64,000 nt of DNA from Steroidobacter agaridevorans (GCF_009932555.1 NZ_BLJO01000009.1:24270-88269), one strand, 5' to 3'; shown: positions 1-8,550, counted from the stretch's first letter. Notes: a model not told the origin generated them from the sequence alone. Numbers and translations: made by a program.

Positions 1-897
1 CAGCAGCTCTTCCGTCGCTTCGGGAACCATCTTCGGATTCGCACGCAGCTGCGCCTGCAACTCCGGATTGCGAGCCAGGTGACGCACACCATGGCCAATG
101 CCATTCATCACCGTGTCCAGGCCCGCGATGAACAGCAGCACGCCGTAGTTCTGCATGTCTTCGATCGTCGTCGGCTTGCCGTCGATCTCGATCTTCCAAA
201 GCATGCTGATGATGTCGTCCTGCGGGTTGTCACGACGCGCGATGAAGGTGTCGTTCATGCTCGCCGCGATCCGCTGCAGCTTCGGAATCATCGCGCGCGC
301 ATCGGACGACGGATCGGACAAGTGCTGGGAAACGATCTCGCGATACTCGTCCTGGCGATCGAGCGGCAGGCCCAGCATCTTCAGGAACACCCGCACGGGC
401 ATCGGCTCCGCGATCTCTTTCATGAACTCGCAGTTCCCGCGATCCTTCACGCTGTCGACCAGCTCGGTCGCGAGCGCGTTGATGCTGTCTTTCAGCGCCA
501 GAATCGATTTTGGCGAGAACACGCGTTGCAGCGGCGTACGGTACTTGCTGTGCTCCGGCGGATCGACATTGATGGGCACCGGCAGCGGAATGTGCGGCAT
601 GCCCGGCGGTAGCTTGGCTTTCATCGCGGCCATCTCGGCACGCGGAATGAACTCGCTCGAGAAGCTCTCGGTATCGCGCGATGCGTTGAAGTTCGCCGAG
701 TGGCTCATCAACATCCAGTGGCCGCCGTTGCGCGGCGTCCAGAAGATCGGCGGCGCGTTCTTTACCAGATCGAGAATGCGCTCGTGCGGATCGGCCACAT
801 ACGCCGGGTCGCGGAACATGTCGAAGTCGTACACCAGCGAGTCGGGCACATGCGCCGGCTTCGCAACGGCAGGACTCACATTTGCGGCAGCTGACAT
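1..897 (-). CDS. Cytochrome P450, P450cam (CYP101)-like, 3' end beyond window
   Basis: Heme monooxygenase; 299 N-terminal residues are visible from an ATG at 895-897. The N-terminal pattern HVPDSLVYDFDMF, then WTPRNGGHW, FSSEFIPR and a DPPEHSKYR stretch follow the P450cam/CYP101 layout closely. The I-helix oxygen-activation motif AGLDT is near residues 258-262. The ExxR and Cys heme loop lie beyond the window edge, so activity cannot be judged. It is last in a three-gene minus-strand operon after a [3Fe-4S] ferredoxin and an SDR (16 bp gap), which suggests hydroxylation by the P450 and oxidation of the alcohol by the SDR. The substrate is unknown; a terpenoid or steroid is plausible from the neighbourhood (inference). 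Confidence 0.93.
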   Translation of the reverse strand, partial: MSAAANVSPAVAKPAHVPDSLVYDFDMFRDPAYVADPHERILDLVKNAPPIFWTPRNGGHWMLMSHSANFNASRDTESFSSEFIPRAEMAAMKAKLPPGMPHIPLPVPINVDPPEHSKYRTPLQRVFSPKSILALKDSINALATELVDSVKDRGNCEFMKEIAEPMPVRVFLKMLGLPLDRQDEYREIVSQHLSDPSSDARAMIPKLQRIAASMNDTFIARRDNPQDDIISMLWKIEIDGKPTTIEDMQNYGVLLFIAGLDTVMNGIGHGVRHLARNPELQAQLRANPKMVPEATEELL

Positions 898-913
898 TTG
901 GAAACTCCTGCGC

Positions 914-1741
914 TCAAGCCGATTTCGCGGCGCCCGCCATCATGGCGCTCAGATCGATCTGGCCGGTGGCCACACCGCCCAGGAATCCGCCGTCCACGGG
1001 CAGCGCCACGCCGTTGATGTAGCTGGCTGCATCGCTGTTGAGGAATACCAAGGGCCCGGCCTGCTCCTCCGGCGTCGAGCGACGATTGATGGGCTGCGCC
1101 GCCGCCTCGAGCACCGACGCTGCGGTCGCCTGCTCGAACTGCGACATCATCGGCGTCTGAGTCGGGCCGGGCATCGTGCAGTTGATGCGGATGCCGCGCT
1201 TGATGAGATGAGTGGACGTCATCATCGTCCAGACGATGAGCGCTTCCTTCGAGAAGGCATAACCTTCACGCACCGTCTCGGCATTGTCCTGGCACCATTT
1301 GACGATGCCGTCGTAACTGTCGATCTTCAGCAGCCCCATCAGCACCGGCAATCTGCGGCTCCAGCCCAGACCTCCATTGGAGGAGATGCTGACGATGGCG
1401 CCGCCCGCGGACATCAGCGGCAACACTTGTTCGGTCAGCCGCCGCGTGCCGGCGTAGTTCACTTTCATAACATCCAACGGCGGCGACGTCTGCGGCAGGC
1501 CCGCGCAATTGAAGAGCGCATCGACCTTGCCGCCGATCTTTTTCACCGCGGCGTCGATCGCCGCCGGCTCGCGCAGATCGACCTGCGTGAACGACGCAAG
1601 ATTCAGCTTGCTTGGCTTGTAGTCGAGACCGTGGACTTCTGCACCCAACTGCAACAGCAGCCTGGCAGTCGCCTCACCCATTCCAGAAAAGCAGCCGCTG
1701 ATGACGACCCGCTTGTTCCTGTAGCTGGCAAACTCCCCCAT
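914..1741 (-). CDS. SDR dehydrogenase, 3-alpha-HSD/coniferyl-alcohol dehydrogenase-like
   Basis: NAD(P)-dependent short-chain dehydrogenase of 275 aa. The cofactor loop is GCFSGMGE near the N terminus (classical TGxxxGxG with a Cys/Phe variant). NCAG follows the central strand and the catalytic YAFSK motif is present. An insertion-rich segment between the Ser and Tyr regions resembles the 3-alpha-hydroxysteroid dehydrogenase/coniferyl alcohol dehydrogenase branch. I chose the ATG at 1741 because the Rossmann strand starts 10 residues later; longer in-frame starts would overlap the ferredoxin gene. It sits 25 bp after the ferredoxin and 16 bp before the P450, so it probably oxidises the P450 product. 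The substrate is inferred only. Confidence 0.88.
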   Translation of the reverse strand: MGEFASYRNKRVVISGCFSGMGEATARLLLQLGAEVHGLDYKPSKLNLASFTQVDLREPAAIDAAVKKIGGKVDALFNCAGLPQTSPPLDVMKVNYAGTRRLTEQVLPLMSAGGAIVSISSNGGLGWSRRLPVLMGLLKIDSYDGIVKWCQDNAETVREGYAFSKEALIVWTMMTSTHLIKRGIRINCTMPGPTQTPMMSQFEQATAASVLEAAAQPINRRSTPEEQAGPLVFLNSDAASYINGVALPVDGGFLGGVATGQIDLSAMMAGAAKSA

Positions 1742-1766
1742 CGAAAGTCTCCTGCAATGCTCGTGA

Positions 1767-1964
1767 TTATTTGTCTTCTTCGATGATGATGATTCGCTCG
1801 GGACAAGCACGAGCGCCGCGACGGGCAAGTTCTTCCTTGCCGGGAGGCACGTCGACCTCTGTCACCGCGATGTAGCCGTCGTCGTCCAAAGGAAAAAGCT
1901 CTTCCGACACCGCCGCGCAACGGGCATTGCCGGCGCACGCAGCTTTATTGATGAGTATTTTCAT
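1767..1964 (-). CDS. Small [3Fe-4S] ferredoxin (P450 redox partner)
   Basis: Small acidic ferredoxin of 65 aa. Cys10-x5-Cys16 and a later ACPERI Cys-Pro give the three-cysteine pattern of [3Fe-4S] ferredoxins that feed bacterial P450s; the fourth cysteine of [4Fe-4S] types is absent. The ATG at 1964 puts the first strand (MKILINKAAC) at the N terminus. It is the first gene of the ferredoxin-SDR-P450 operon and very likely passes electrons to that P450. Its promoter region holds a 22-bp palindromic operator about 97 bp upstream. Confidence 0.9.
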   Translation of the reverse strand: MKILINKAACAGNARCAAVSEELFPLDDDGYIAVTEVDVPPGKEELARRGARACPERIIIIEEDK

Positions 1965-2060
1965 GACCACACATCCCCCGGCCTGAGCGCAGCCGTGGCG
2001 CCGGTACTGCTGGCCGGGCCACAACTTAGGTGGCTAACCTTATCGCACAAATCGATCTGC

Positions 2061-2082
2061 TATACAACATCAGTGTTGATTA
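2061..2082. promoter_or_regulatory. Palindromic operator, site 1
   Basis: Left arm TATACAACA, spacer TCAG, right arm TGTTGATTA: a 9-4-9 inverted repeat shared with four other intergenic places in the window. It lies between the divergent ferredoxin operon (start 1964) and the gene at 2254. Probably a TetR-type repressor site; the cognate regulator is unproven. Confidence 0.72.
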
Positions 2083-2205
2083 CGCGCCAGCCGCGCAAGG
2101 CACTGACTGGCACGCCGGATTTATCGTAAAAACCAGGGGAATACTAAGTTCCTATAGGCATCTGAGCTGGCGGCCGAATTGCGCACCCCTCGCGCCTTGA
2201 CGACT

Positions 2206-2224
2206 TAATCAACACCACTGATTA
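2206..2224. promoter_or_regulatory. Palindromic operator variant, site 2
   Basis: Left arm TAATCAACA is the consensus half-site; the right arm CACTGATTA is degenerate and the spacer is 1 bp instead of 4. The outer TAATCA/TGATTA arms are perfectly inverted. It ends about 30 bp before the ATG at 2254, where a repressor would block transcription or initiation. Confidence 0.5.
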
Positions 2225-2253
2225 TTACTGGAACGACCCAAGGCCGGCGACCC

Positions 2254-3018
2254 ATGGCTCTGTACACGACGCTCCATCTACACAATGTCCCCGCGGGCCG
2301 AGAAGCCGATTACGGCAGTTGGTTCGACGGCCCACACCGTGATGCGTTGAGTCGCTTGCGTGGCTTCGCTTCGGCGGATCGCTATGAAGTGACGCCTCAG
2401 CAGATCATGCCGGACATTCCGCAGCCGTGGCGCTACCTCAGCGTTTATGACTTCTCGTTCGAGACACCTGCGATCGACATCCCTGCGTTGGGGCCGCTGG
2501 TGGCCGATGCGCGCGATGCCGGCTTGATAGCAAACGACACGACCGAACGTCTGTATACCTATCGCATCTTCTCGGACTGGAAGCCCAGCCCGAACTGGCG
2601 CCGCAATGAGCCGCTCTCCGGCGTGAGCATCATTCTCGCCAACTACGTGCCCGGCCGCTTTGACGAGTACCAGCATTGGTACGAAGAAGTGCACAGCGTG
2701 GAAGTGATCAACGTTCCCGGCCACGTCGCCATGAAGCGCGGCGAACTGGCGCCCGTTCAGATCGAGCCGCGACACTACTGTCCCGGCGATCAACTCGTCC
2801 TGTGCGCTCAACAGACCGACGACCTGTTGTTCACGCTCAAGGATTTCAGTGCCCGGGCGCGAGGCGTGAGCCCAAGCGGCATCGCCATGCAGCCGCGCTC
2901 GGCAGCGGCTTCCGTCGCGCGTACAGTGCATTACTTTCGCAAGATCAGCGGAACAAAATTTTGGCAGAACGGAATCGCCTATGCGGGCGATCTGTCCGTC
3001 TATCCCGGCAAAGCCTGA
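2254..3018 (+). CDS. Hypothetical protein with duplicated dimeric alpha/beta-barrel-like halves
   Basis: 254 aa, not recognised as a characterised family. The two halves look related: an N-terminal segment (DYGSWFDGPHRD, then a GF..ADRYE stretch) and a mid-protein segment (EYQHWYEEVHS, then a GHVAMKRGE stretch) both show a W-[FY]-x3-H pattern followed by a turn and a strand. This resembles a tandem EthD/ABM-type ferredoxin-like fold. Such folds occur in small-molecule isomerases, dehydratases and monooxygenases; no catalytic assignment is made. ATG at 2254 with AAGG upstream; a variant palindromic operator ends 30 bp before it. It lies 14 bp before the SDR at 3033 and is probably cotranscribed with it. 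Confidence 0.7.
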   Translation: MALYTTLHLHNVPAGREADYGSWFDGPHRDALSRLRGFASADRYEVTPQQIMPDIPQPWRYLSVYDFSFETPAIDIPALGPLVADARDAGLIANDTTERLYTYRIFSDWKPSPNWRRNEPLSGVSIILANYVPGRFDEYQHWYEEVHSVEVINVPGHVAMKRGELAPVQIEPRHYCPGDQLVLCAQQTDDLLFTLKDFSARARGVSPSGIAMQPRSAAASVARTVHYFRKISGTKFWQNGIAYAGDLSVYPGKA

Positions 3019-3032
3019 TCAGGGGGAATCTC

Positions 3033-3770
3033 GTGTCCAAAGTCATAGTCATTACCGGCGCCGGCATCGGCCTTGGTCGTGCACTCGCGCGTCGCTTCGC
3101 CGCCGACGGCGACCAGGTCGTGCTGCTCGGTCGCACGCTCTCGAAAGTGCAGGCCGCCGCGCAGGAGATCGGCGAACGCGCGATGGCTGTGGCCTGCGAC
3201 GTTGCTTCTTCCGAGCAGGTCAAAGCGGCATTCGCCGAGATCGCCAAGCGCCACCCGCGCATCGACGTGTTGATCAACAACGCCGCGATCTTCGAGCCCT
3301 TCCTGATTGCGGAAGCGACCGATGAGCAGATCATGGGCACGCTGGCGACGAATCTCGGCGGCGCCATCCTGTGTGCGCGCTCGGCCATCCCGATGATGAA
3401 TCGCGGCGGCCACATCCTGAGTGTGAGCAGCGAGTCGGTCGAGTTGCCCTTCCCGCATCTGCTGATGTACCAGACCACGAAGGCCGGCCTGGAGCGCTTC
3501 AGTTCCGGCCTGCACCGCGAACTGGAGCCGAACGGCATTCGCGTCACCTGCGTTCGCGCCGGTCAGATGATGGAACAGGGCAAGGTCTGGAACGTCGACC
3601 CCGCCGCGCAAATGCGCTTCGCGAAGGCCGCCATGGAAGCAGGCATCAATCTGCGCGAACGGCCCATCACCCAATTCACGTCGGTCACGAACATATTTCG
3701 CGCGCTGATCGATCTGCCGCCCGACCTGCACTCGCCGCTGGTCACACTCTCCGCGCGCAAAGCCAGCTAG
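3033..3770 (+). CDS. SDR family oxidoreductase
   Basis: Classical NAD(P)-dependent short-chain dehydrogenase of 245 aa. TGAGIGLG is the cofactor loop, NNAA follows the fourth strand, SVSSES carries the catalytic Ser, and YQTTK is the catalytic Tyr/Lys pair. I chose the GTG at 3033 because it follows an AGGGGG ribosome site and places the first Rossmann strand directly at the N terminus; a longer in-frame extension would run inside the previous gene. Probably in one transcript with the gene at 2254 and perhaps the aldehyde dehydrogenase at 3954. Substrate not predictable. Confidence 0.88.
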   Translation: MSKVIVITGAGIGLGRALARRFAADGDQVVLLGRTLSKVQAAAQEIGERAMAVACDVASSEQVKAAFAEIAKRHPRIDVLINNAAIFEPFLIAEATDEQIMGTLATNLGGAILCARSAIPMMNRGGHILSVSSESVELPFPHLLMYQTTKAGLERFSSGLHRELEPNGIRVTCVRAGQMMEQGKVWNVDPAAQMRFAKAAMEAGINLRERPITQFTSVTNIFRALIDLPPDLHSPLVTLSARKAS

Positions 3771-3815
3771 TTTTCCATCGGCCGCGAACCGACTCACGAA
3801 CATGAAAATCAACAC

Positions 3816-3937
3816 GTGCCACCCCCAAGGCACAGGGATGTGCCCGCCGCCGCAGGCGGCGAGCGCAGGGGGAAAAGCCGCGCCTTTTCCCCTCTGTGCC
3901 ACAGCGCAAGTGGCAGGATGCCCGAGTCGCTGTTTCA
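3816..3937 (+). repeat. Dispersed hairpin-rich intergenic repeat, copy 1
   Basis: About 120 bp, repeated at 39766-39900 in the same orientation. It folds as successive inverted repeats: GTGCC/GGCAC, CGCCGCC/GGCGGCG, GGGGAAAAG/CTTTTCCCC and TGCCAC/GTGGCA. It contains no credible gene. The layout resembles a REP/BIME- or MITE-like element; it could also act as an RNA structure upstream of the aldehyde dehydrogenase. Confidence 0.75.
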
Positions 3938-3953
3938 ACCAGAGGACAAATAC

Positions 3954-5420
3954 ATGACGATGCTCCCCGAAGCAAAGCTCTACATCGATGGCGTGATCCG
4001 CCGCGCCAGCGGCGACAAGACCTACGACAACACGGGCCCATGGACCGGCGAGGTCGTCGGCAAGGCCGCCGACGCCTCACGCGAGGACGTCGACGCAGCG
4101 ATCGCCGCTGCCCGCCGCGCTTTCGATCGGACCAACTGGTCGACCAGCCACGCGATGCGTTTCGAGTTGATGAAGAAGTATCGCGACCTGCTCTACGCAA
4201 ATCGGCAGAAGCTCGTCGATATCTCGCGCTACGAAGCCGGCGCAGCGATTGGCGCCGCCGCGCGCGCTCAAGTCGACGGCGCGCTGTTCGGCATGGACGG
4301 ACTGCTCGAATGCTTCCCACTGGTGAAGTGGGAAGAAGATCGTGGCATTCGCCGCGACTATGGATTCGACACTGCGCGCATCGTGACGCATGAAGCCGTC
4401 GGTGTCGTTGGCGCAATCACGCCGTGGAATGTTCCTTTGTATGTGAACATCGGCAAGGTGGTCGCCGCCTTGTTGGCCGGCTGCACAGTGGTTCTGAAAC
4501 CCGCGCCCGACACGCCGTTAATGGGCACATACATGGGCGAGTTGGCCGCCGAAGCCGGTCTGCCGCCCGGCGTACTCAACGTCGTCACTTCCGCCGATCC
4601 GGCGATGGCGGGCGAAATGCTCGTCACCGATCCGCGCGTCGATCTCATTTCTTTCACCGGCTCGACCGCCGTCGGCCGTCGCGTCATGGAGAAAGGCGCG
4701 GCGACGCTGAAGCGAGTGTTCCTCGAACTGGGCGGCAAGTCGGCCAATATCATTCTCGATGACGCTCCCAACTTCGCACAGACGGTGATGGGCGGCATGG
4801 TCGTGTTCCACGCCGGCCAGGGCTGCGCGTATCCGACGCGACTGCTGGTGCCGAAGAGTCGGTATCAGGAAGCAATCAAGGCGCTCGAGATGGGCTATGC
4901 GGGCTTTGCCAGCAAATGGGGCGAGATCGACGAGCCCACTTGCATCATGGGACCGGTGATCTCGCGCCGGCAGATGGATCGAGTGATGAGTTATATCGAG
5001 ATTGGCAAGCAGGAAGGCGCTCGCCTGCTGGCGGGCGGCAAAGTGCGCACCGATAAAGGCGGCGGCTTCTTCGTCGAACCGACCTGCTTCGTCGACGTGC
5101 GCAACGATATGCGCATCGCCCGGGAAGAAATCTTCGGCCCGGTGCTGGTGGTGATTCCGTACGAAGACGACGAGGACGCCATCCGCATCGCGAACGACAG
5201 CGAGTACGGACTCGGCGGCGCCATCTTCTCCGGCGACAAGGAGCGAGCCATTCGGATGGCCAAGCGCATTCGCACCGGATCGATCAGCGTCAACGGCGGC
5301 GTCAGCATCACGGGCGATCTGCCGTTCGGCGGCTACAAGTCGAGCGGCATCGGCCGCGAATGGGGCCGCGAAGGCATCGAAGAGTTTTTGGAAACAAAGG
5401 CGATCGGCATTCGCGCCTGA
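3954..5420 (+). CDS. Aldehyde dehydrogenase (NAD(P)+)
   Basis: 488 aa, the usual length for the aldehyde dehydrogenase superfamily; it oxidises an aldehyde to a carboxylate. Visible motifs are TPWNVP and VLKPAPDTP (cofactor domain), FTGSTAVGR, the catalytic-Glu segment LELGGKSANI, the nucleophile in GQGCAYPTR, and EEIFGPVL near the C terminus. I chose the ATG at 3954 for its AGAGGAC ribosome site; a longer frame would run back through the hairpin repeat at 3816-3937. It may follow the SDR at 3033 in an alcohol-aldehyde-acid sequence feeding CoA activation (inference). Confidence 0.94.
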   Translation: MTMLPEAKLYIDGVIRRASGDKTYDNTGPWTGEVVGKAADASREDVDAAIAAARRAFDRTNWSTSHAMRFELMKKYRDLLYANRQKLVDISRYEAGAAIGAAARAQVDGALFGMDGLLECFPLVKWEEDRGIRRDYGFDTARIVTHEAVGVVGAITPWNVPLYVNIGKVVAALLAGCTVVLKPAPDTPLMGTYMGELAAEAGLPPGVLNVVTSADPAMAGEMLVTDPRVDLISFTGSTAVGRRVMEKGAATLKRVFLELGGKSANIILDDAPNFAQTVMGGMVVFHAGQGCAYPTRLLVPKSRYQEAIKALEMGYAGFASKWGEIDEPTCIMGPVISRRQMDRVMSYIEIGKQEGARLLAGGKVRTDKGGGFFVEPTCFVDVRNDMRIAREEIFGPVLVVIPYEDDEDAIRIANDSEYGLGGAIFSGDKERAIRMAKRIRTGSISVNGGVSITGDLPFGGYKSSGIGREWGREGIEEFLETKAIGIRA

Positions 5421-5438
5421 ACGTCTGGCGACTTTTCC

Positions 5439-5461
5439 AGCGCACTTCAGCGAAGTGCGCT
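5439..5461. other. Perfect 10-bp inverted repeat (hairpin)
   Basis: Arms AGCGCACTTC and GAAGTGCGCT around a 3-nt loop, just after the aldehyde dehydrogenase stop. No T-run follows on either strand, so an intrinsic terminator is not supported; a Rho-dependent pause, mRNA 3'-end protection or a protein site is possible. Confidence 0.5.
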
Positions 5462-5529
5462 GTCGTCAAATGTCGATACATCCGGGCGCTCCTGACACAG
5501 CCTCGTAGTACGCTGCGCAGGAGACAGCC

Positions 5530-6681
5530 GTGGGGGACTACGAAGAATTGCTCGACGCCGCCCGGGCCGAGACGGATCTCGAGGACTTCGGTGCGGATGA
5601 CTTCCTGGAAGGTCTGCAGATTCTCGTACGTGCGCTGCGCACTGAAGCTCAACTCAACGCGCTGGGCGAAGCAGTGTTGCGACAACGGATCGTCGGTCAC
5701 CTCAAACAACGCCTGCAGGTGGAGGATTGGTATCGTCGTCATCCCGAGATCGAGACCGTAGTCATTCGCGCGCCGCTGATCGGCCTCGGTCTGCCTCGTA
5801 CTGGCTCGTCTGCGTTGTCATGCTTGCTCGCCGAGGATCCAAACTCTCGCTCTCTACTCACCTGGGAAGCGAGCGAACCGTGCCCTCCTCCTGCGACCGT
5901 TGTCGGCCCGGATCCACGCATCGAGCGTGCGCGCGAACTCAGTCGACGCTCGAATCTGAAATCGCACACACCCACGAGCGCGACCGGGCCGATCGAATGC
6001 CAGGACTTGATGGCGCTCGATTTCAAGGCACACATCTTTCAAGCCTTCGCGCAGATTCCGTCTTACTCGCAGTGGCTGTTGGCAGCGGATCTCACCTCGA
6101 CGTATCTATACGAACGGCGGGTATTGAAGCTGCTGCAGTGGAAGTTTCCCGAGAAGCCGTGGCGGCTCAAAGCTCCGACTCACATTCTGTATCTCGATGC
6201 CCTCGTGCGCGCGTTTCCAGACGCACGCTTCGTGATGACTCACCGGGATCCGGCCGAGGTCGTTCTTTCGGTGGCGAACGTATATGCAGACATCGTCGGC
6301 AAGTTCACCGATGCGCTCGACAAACCCTATCTCGGCCAGCTGAATGTGAAGCAGTGGTCGGTGGGCATGAAGCGCGCCCTGGCGTTTCGAGAGAGCGGCG
6401 CCGATTCGAAGTTCTTCGATATCGACTTCCGGGTAATGCAGCGCGATCCGCTCGGCGAGGTCAGGGCCCTCTACGAATGGCTCGGTGCGCCGGTGACGGA
6501 CGAGTTCGAGTCGGGCATGACGCGCTGGTGGAAGCACAACGCCGAAACGCGCGAGCCGAGCACGTCCGTCGATCCCGCCGGGTTCGGCCTGAGCGTCGAG
6601 CACATCCGTCCGCTGTTCGCCGAGTACACGGCCCGCGCCGCTCGCTGGACCAGCAAGGAGAGCACGAGACATGTCCATTGA
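5530..6681 (+). CDS. Sulfotransferase family protein
   Basis: 383 aa, PAPS-dependent sulfotransferase fold. GLPRTGSS at residues 87-94 is the 5'-phosphosulfate loop; a later FVMTHRDPAEV supplies the 3'-phosphate-binding Arg region. The family transfers sulfate to hydroxyls of steroids, lipids and other small molecules; some bacterial members have no known substrate. GTG start at 5530 with AGGAGA about 6 nt upstream. It overlaps the next gene by 11 nt and heads a seven-gene plus-strand run into F420 synthesis. Its physical link to F420 genes is unusual. A role in conjugating a hydroxylated intermediate is inference. Confidence 0.85.
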   Translation: MGDYEELLDAARAETDLEDFGADDFLEGLQILVRALRTEAQLNALGEAVLRQRIVGHLKQRLQVEDWYRRHPEIETVVIRAPLIGLGLPRTGSSALSCLLAEDPNSRSLLTWEASEPCPPPATVVGPDPRIERARELSRRSNLKSHTPTSATGPIECQDLMALDFKAHIFQAFAQIPSYSQWLLAADLTSTYLYERRVLKLLQWKFPEKPWRLKAPTHILYLDALVRAFPDARFVMTHRDPAEVVLSVANVYADIVGKFTDALDKPYLGQLNVKQWSVGMKRALAFRESGADSKFFDIDFRVMQRDPLGEVRALYEWLGAPVTDEFESGMTRWWKHNAETREPSTSVDPAGFGLSVEHIRPLFAEYTARAARWTSKESTRHVH

Positions 6682-7708
6682 TCTCACTGGCGGTCTCGAC
6701 GCTTCGCGTGATCATGTGTTCGCGAAACGGCCCGACGAGCCGGAGATGCGGGATGCCGTGAACATGTGGGTTTCCGACGATCGCGGCGAGCTTGGCCTGC
6801 CCCGTTTCGCCGTGGAAGCGCTCGCCTCCAAATGGGACAGTCACGATCTGTCGCTCAACATCGCCTTTCCCAACGGTCGAGCGTTGAGTGCGCGCGGCAG
6901 TGGCAAATCTCATTCGCCGATTGGCGGCGACGGTAAGCCGACCGTCCTCGGCACCGGCCCGCTCGAATTTCGTTGCGTCGAGCCGTTTCGGTTGTGGACG
7001 ACATCGTTCAAGGGCACGGCCGCCGAGATGACGACGCAAGATCAAATAAATGGCGCGCTGCCCGGCCAGGGGCCCGCGGTCGATGTGGAGTTTCACATCG
7101 AGGCTCGCATGGCCGTGCCGCCGTGGATTCAGGGCCAGATGTCCGCAACCGCGGCGGCGCAGCTCAAATCCGGCGTCGAGGGCAACTTCATGGGCGGCGA
7201 CCGTTTCGAACAACTGTTTCGCGCCCAGGGAACGTTGCGTATCGGTAGCGAAGTCCACGCATTCAATGGCAGCGGTCTGCGCATCAAACGCCAGGGCATC
7301 CGCAAGATCGAAGGATTCTGGGGACATTGCTGGCAGTCCGCGCTGTTTCCGAGCGGCCGCGGTTTCGGATTCATCGCTTACCCGCCGCGCCCGGACGGCT
7401 CAGCCTCGTACAACGAGGGTTATATCTTCGAAGGCGACGGCACGCTGATTCCGGCTCGCGTCGTGCACGCACCCTGGCTGAGCAAGCTGCAAGCTCGCGA
7501 TCAGGATGTGACGCTCGTGCTCGAATCCGAGCGAGGCCGAACCACCATCGAAGGCGAAACGCTCGTTTCGACGTTCGCAATGGGCCGGCCGGAAATGCCG
7601 CCCGACTTTCCAGTGCTACAGCAAGCCGGTGCGCGCTATCGATGGAACGGTGAAGAGACGTACGGAATGATCGAGCGCTCTTCGCGCAAGGACAAGATCA
7701 CCCGATGA
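6671..7708 (+). CDS. Hypothetical protein, DUF7064/7065- or CrtC-like lipocalin fold
   Basis: 345 aa. No catalytic motif is obvious. The sequence is rich in beta strands, with paired segments such as LEFRCVEPFRLW and SALFPSGRGFGFIAY and a central GHCWQ. This resembles the two-lipocalin architecture of carotenoid 1,2-hydratase-like (CrtC/AttH) proteins and the DUF7064/DUF7065 proteins found in hydrocarbon- and steroid-degradation clusters. It probably binds a hydrophobic ligand (inference). It overlaps the sulfotransferase by 11 nt and the following SDR by 4 nt (ATGA), so translational coupling is likely. Confidence 0.6.
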   Translation: MSIDLTGGLDASRDHVFAKRPDEPEMRDAVNMWVSDDRGELGLPRFAVEALASKWDSHDLSLNIAFPNGRALSARGSGKSHSPIGGDGKPTVLGTGPLEFRCVEPFRLWTTSFKGTAAEMTTQDQINGALPGQGPAVDVEFHIEARMAVPPWIQGQMSATAAAQLKSGVEGNFMGGDRFEQLFRAQGTLRIGSEVHAFNGSGLRIKRQGIRKIEGFWGHCWQSALFPSGRGFGFIAYPPRPDGSASYNEGYIFEGDGTLIPARVVHAPWLSKLQARDQDVTLVLESERGRTTIEGETLVSTFAMGRPEMPPDFPVLQQAGARYRWNGEETYGMIERSSRKDKITR

Positions 7709-8550
7709 GCCCGCTTACGGATCAGGTCGCCGTTATCACAGGTGGCGGCGCAGGCATCGGTCGCGCAATTGCGTTGGCCTTCGCCGCGGCCGGCGCCGAC
7801 ATCGTCATCGGAGACATCGTTCCCGAACGCTGCGATGAAACGGCTGCGCGCATACGCGAGATGGGCCGTAGAGCGTTGGCGGTCCCGACTGACGTCCTGG
7901 AGATCGACCGGATTCGCGCGCTGATAGCAACGGCCAGCGAGCAATTCGGTCGCATCGACATTCTCGTGAATAACGCGGGCGGCGCGAAGCCTACGCCGTT
8001 CCTCGAACAATCCGAACGATCGTGGCGACGACACATCGATCTCAACCTCGTCAGCATGTTCGCAGCCACGTCTGCCGTCGTGCCCGTGATGATCCGTGGC
8101 GGACGCGGTGGAACCATCATCAATGTGGCCAGCATCGAAGCGTCGCGTGCCGCTCCGAATTTTGCGGTCTACGCCGCATGCAAGGCAGGCATGCTCAACT
8201 TCACTCGCACGATGGCGCTGGAGCTGGCGGACCATCGCATTCGCGTCAATGCCATTGCGCCCGACTACACCGTGACTCCAGGATTGCGCGGCAATTTCAC
8301 TGGCCCGGTCGATCCGGCCTCATGGGTACAGCCAACCGAACAGCAGGAAGCAGCGGCGGCCCGACGCATTCCCCTCGGCCGACCTGGCGTCGACACCGAG
8401 TGCGGCCAGGTTGCTTTATTTCTCGCGTCAACGATGAGTTCCTATGTCACTGGCTCGGTGATACCGGTCGACGGCGGTGCGTGGGCCTCGAGCGGCTGGC
8501 TGCGAAACAAAGCCGGCAAGTGGACGCTCATCGGCGACATCACGCCGTAA
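7705..8550 (+). CDS. SDR family oxidoreductase
   Basis: 281 aa classical short-chain dehydrogenase. TGGGAGIGR is the cofactor loop, NNAGG follows strand 4, NVASIE carries the catalytic Ser and YAACK the Tyr/Lys pair; VDGG near the C terminus is typical. ATG at 7705 overlaps the previous stop (ATGA). An aspartate at the end of the second strand (IGDIV) favours NAD(H). Lying between a sulfotransferase-lipocalin pair and F420 genes, it probably acts on the same unknown substrate. Confidence 0.9.
   Translation: MSPLTDQVAVITGGGAGIGRAIALAFAAAGADIVIGDIVPERCDETAARIREMGRRALAVPTDVLEIDRIRALIATASEQFGRIDILVNNAGGAKPTPFLEQSERSWRRHIDLNLVSMFAATSAVVPVMIRGGRGGTIINVASIEASRAAPNFAVYAACKAGMLNFTRTMALELADHRIRVNAIAPDYTVTPGLRGNFTGPVDPASWVQPTEQQEAAAARRIPLGRPGVDTECGQVALFLASTMSSYVTGSVIPVDGGAWASSGWLRNKAGKWTLIGDITP

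Noticed and set aside
155..1786. A 543-codon open frame on the plus strand
   Set aside because: It runs antisense through the P450 and SDR genes, both of which have clear family motifs on the minus strand.
3808..3820. An AAATCAACA half-site after the SDR at 3033
   Set aside because: The right arm does not match TGTTGAYTA, and it abuts the dispersed repeat; a single half-site is expected by chance.
3742..4416. A minus-strand frame crossing the hairpin repeat
   Set aside because: It translates the repeat and the antisense of the aldehyde dehydrogenase; there is no domain similarity and the composition is Arg-rich.
5439..5461. Intrinsic terminator after the aldehyde dehydrogenase
   Set aside because: The hairpin is perfect but no U-run follows on either strand, so it is listed only as an inverted repeat.
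5461..5511. A possible AraC-type box (TGTCG twice, then TGACACAGCC) before the sulfotransferase
   Set aside because: The half-sites are 10 bp apart and the match to the 27446/33010/43493 box needs gaps; not convincing.
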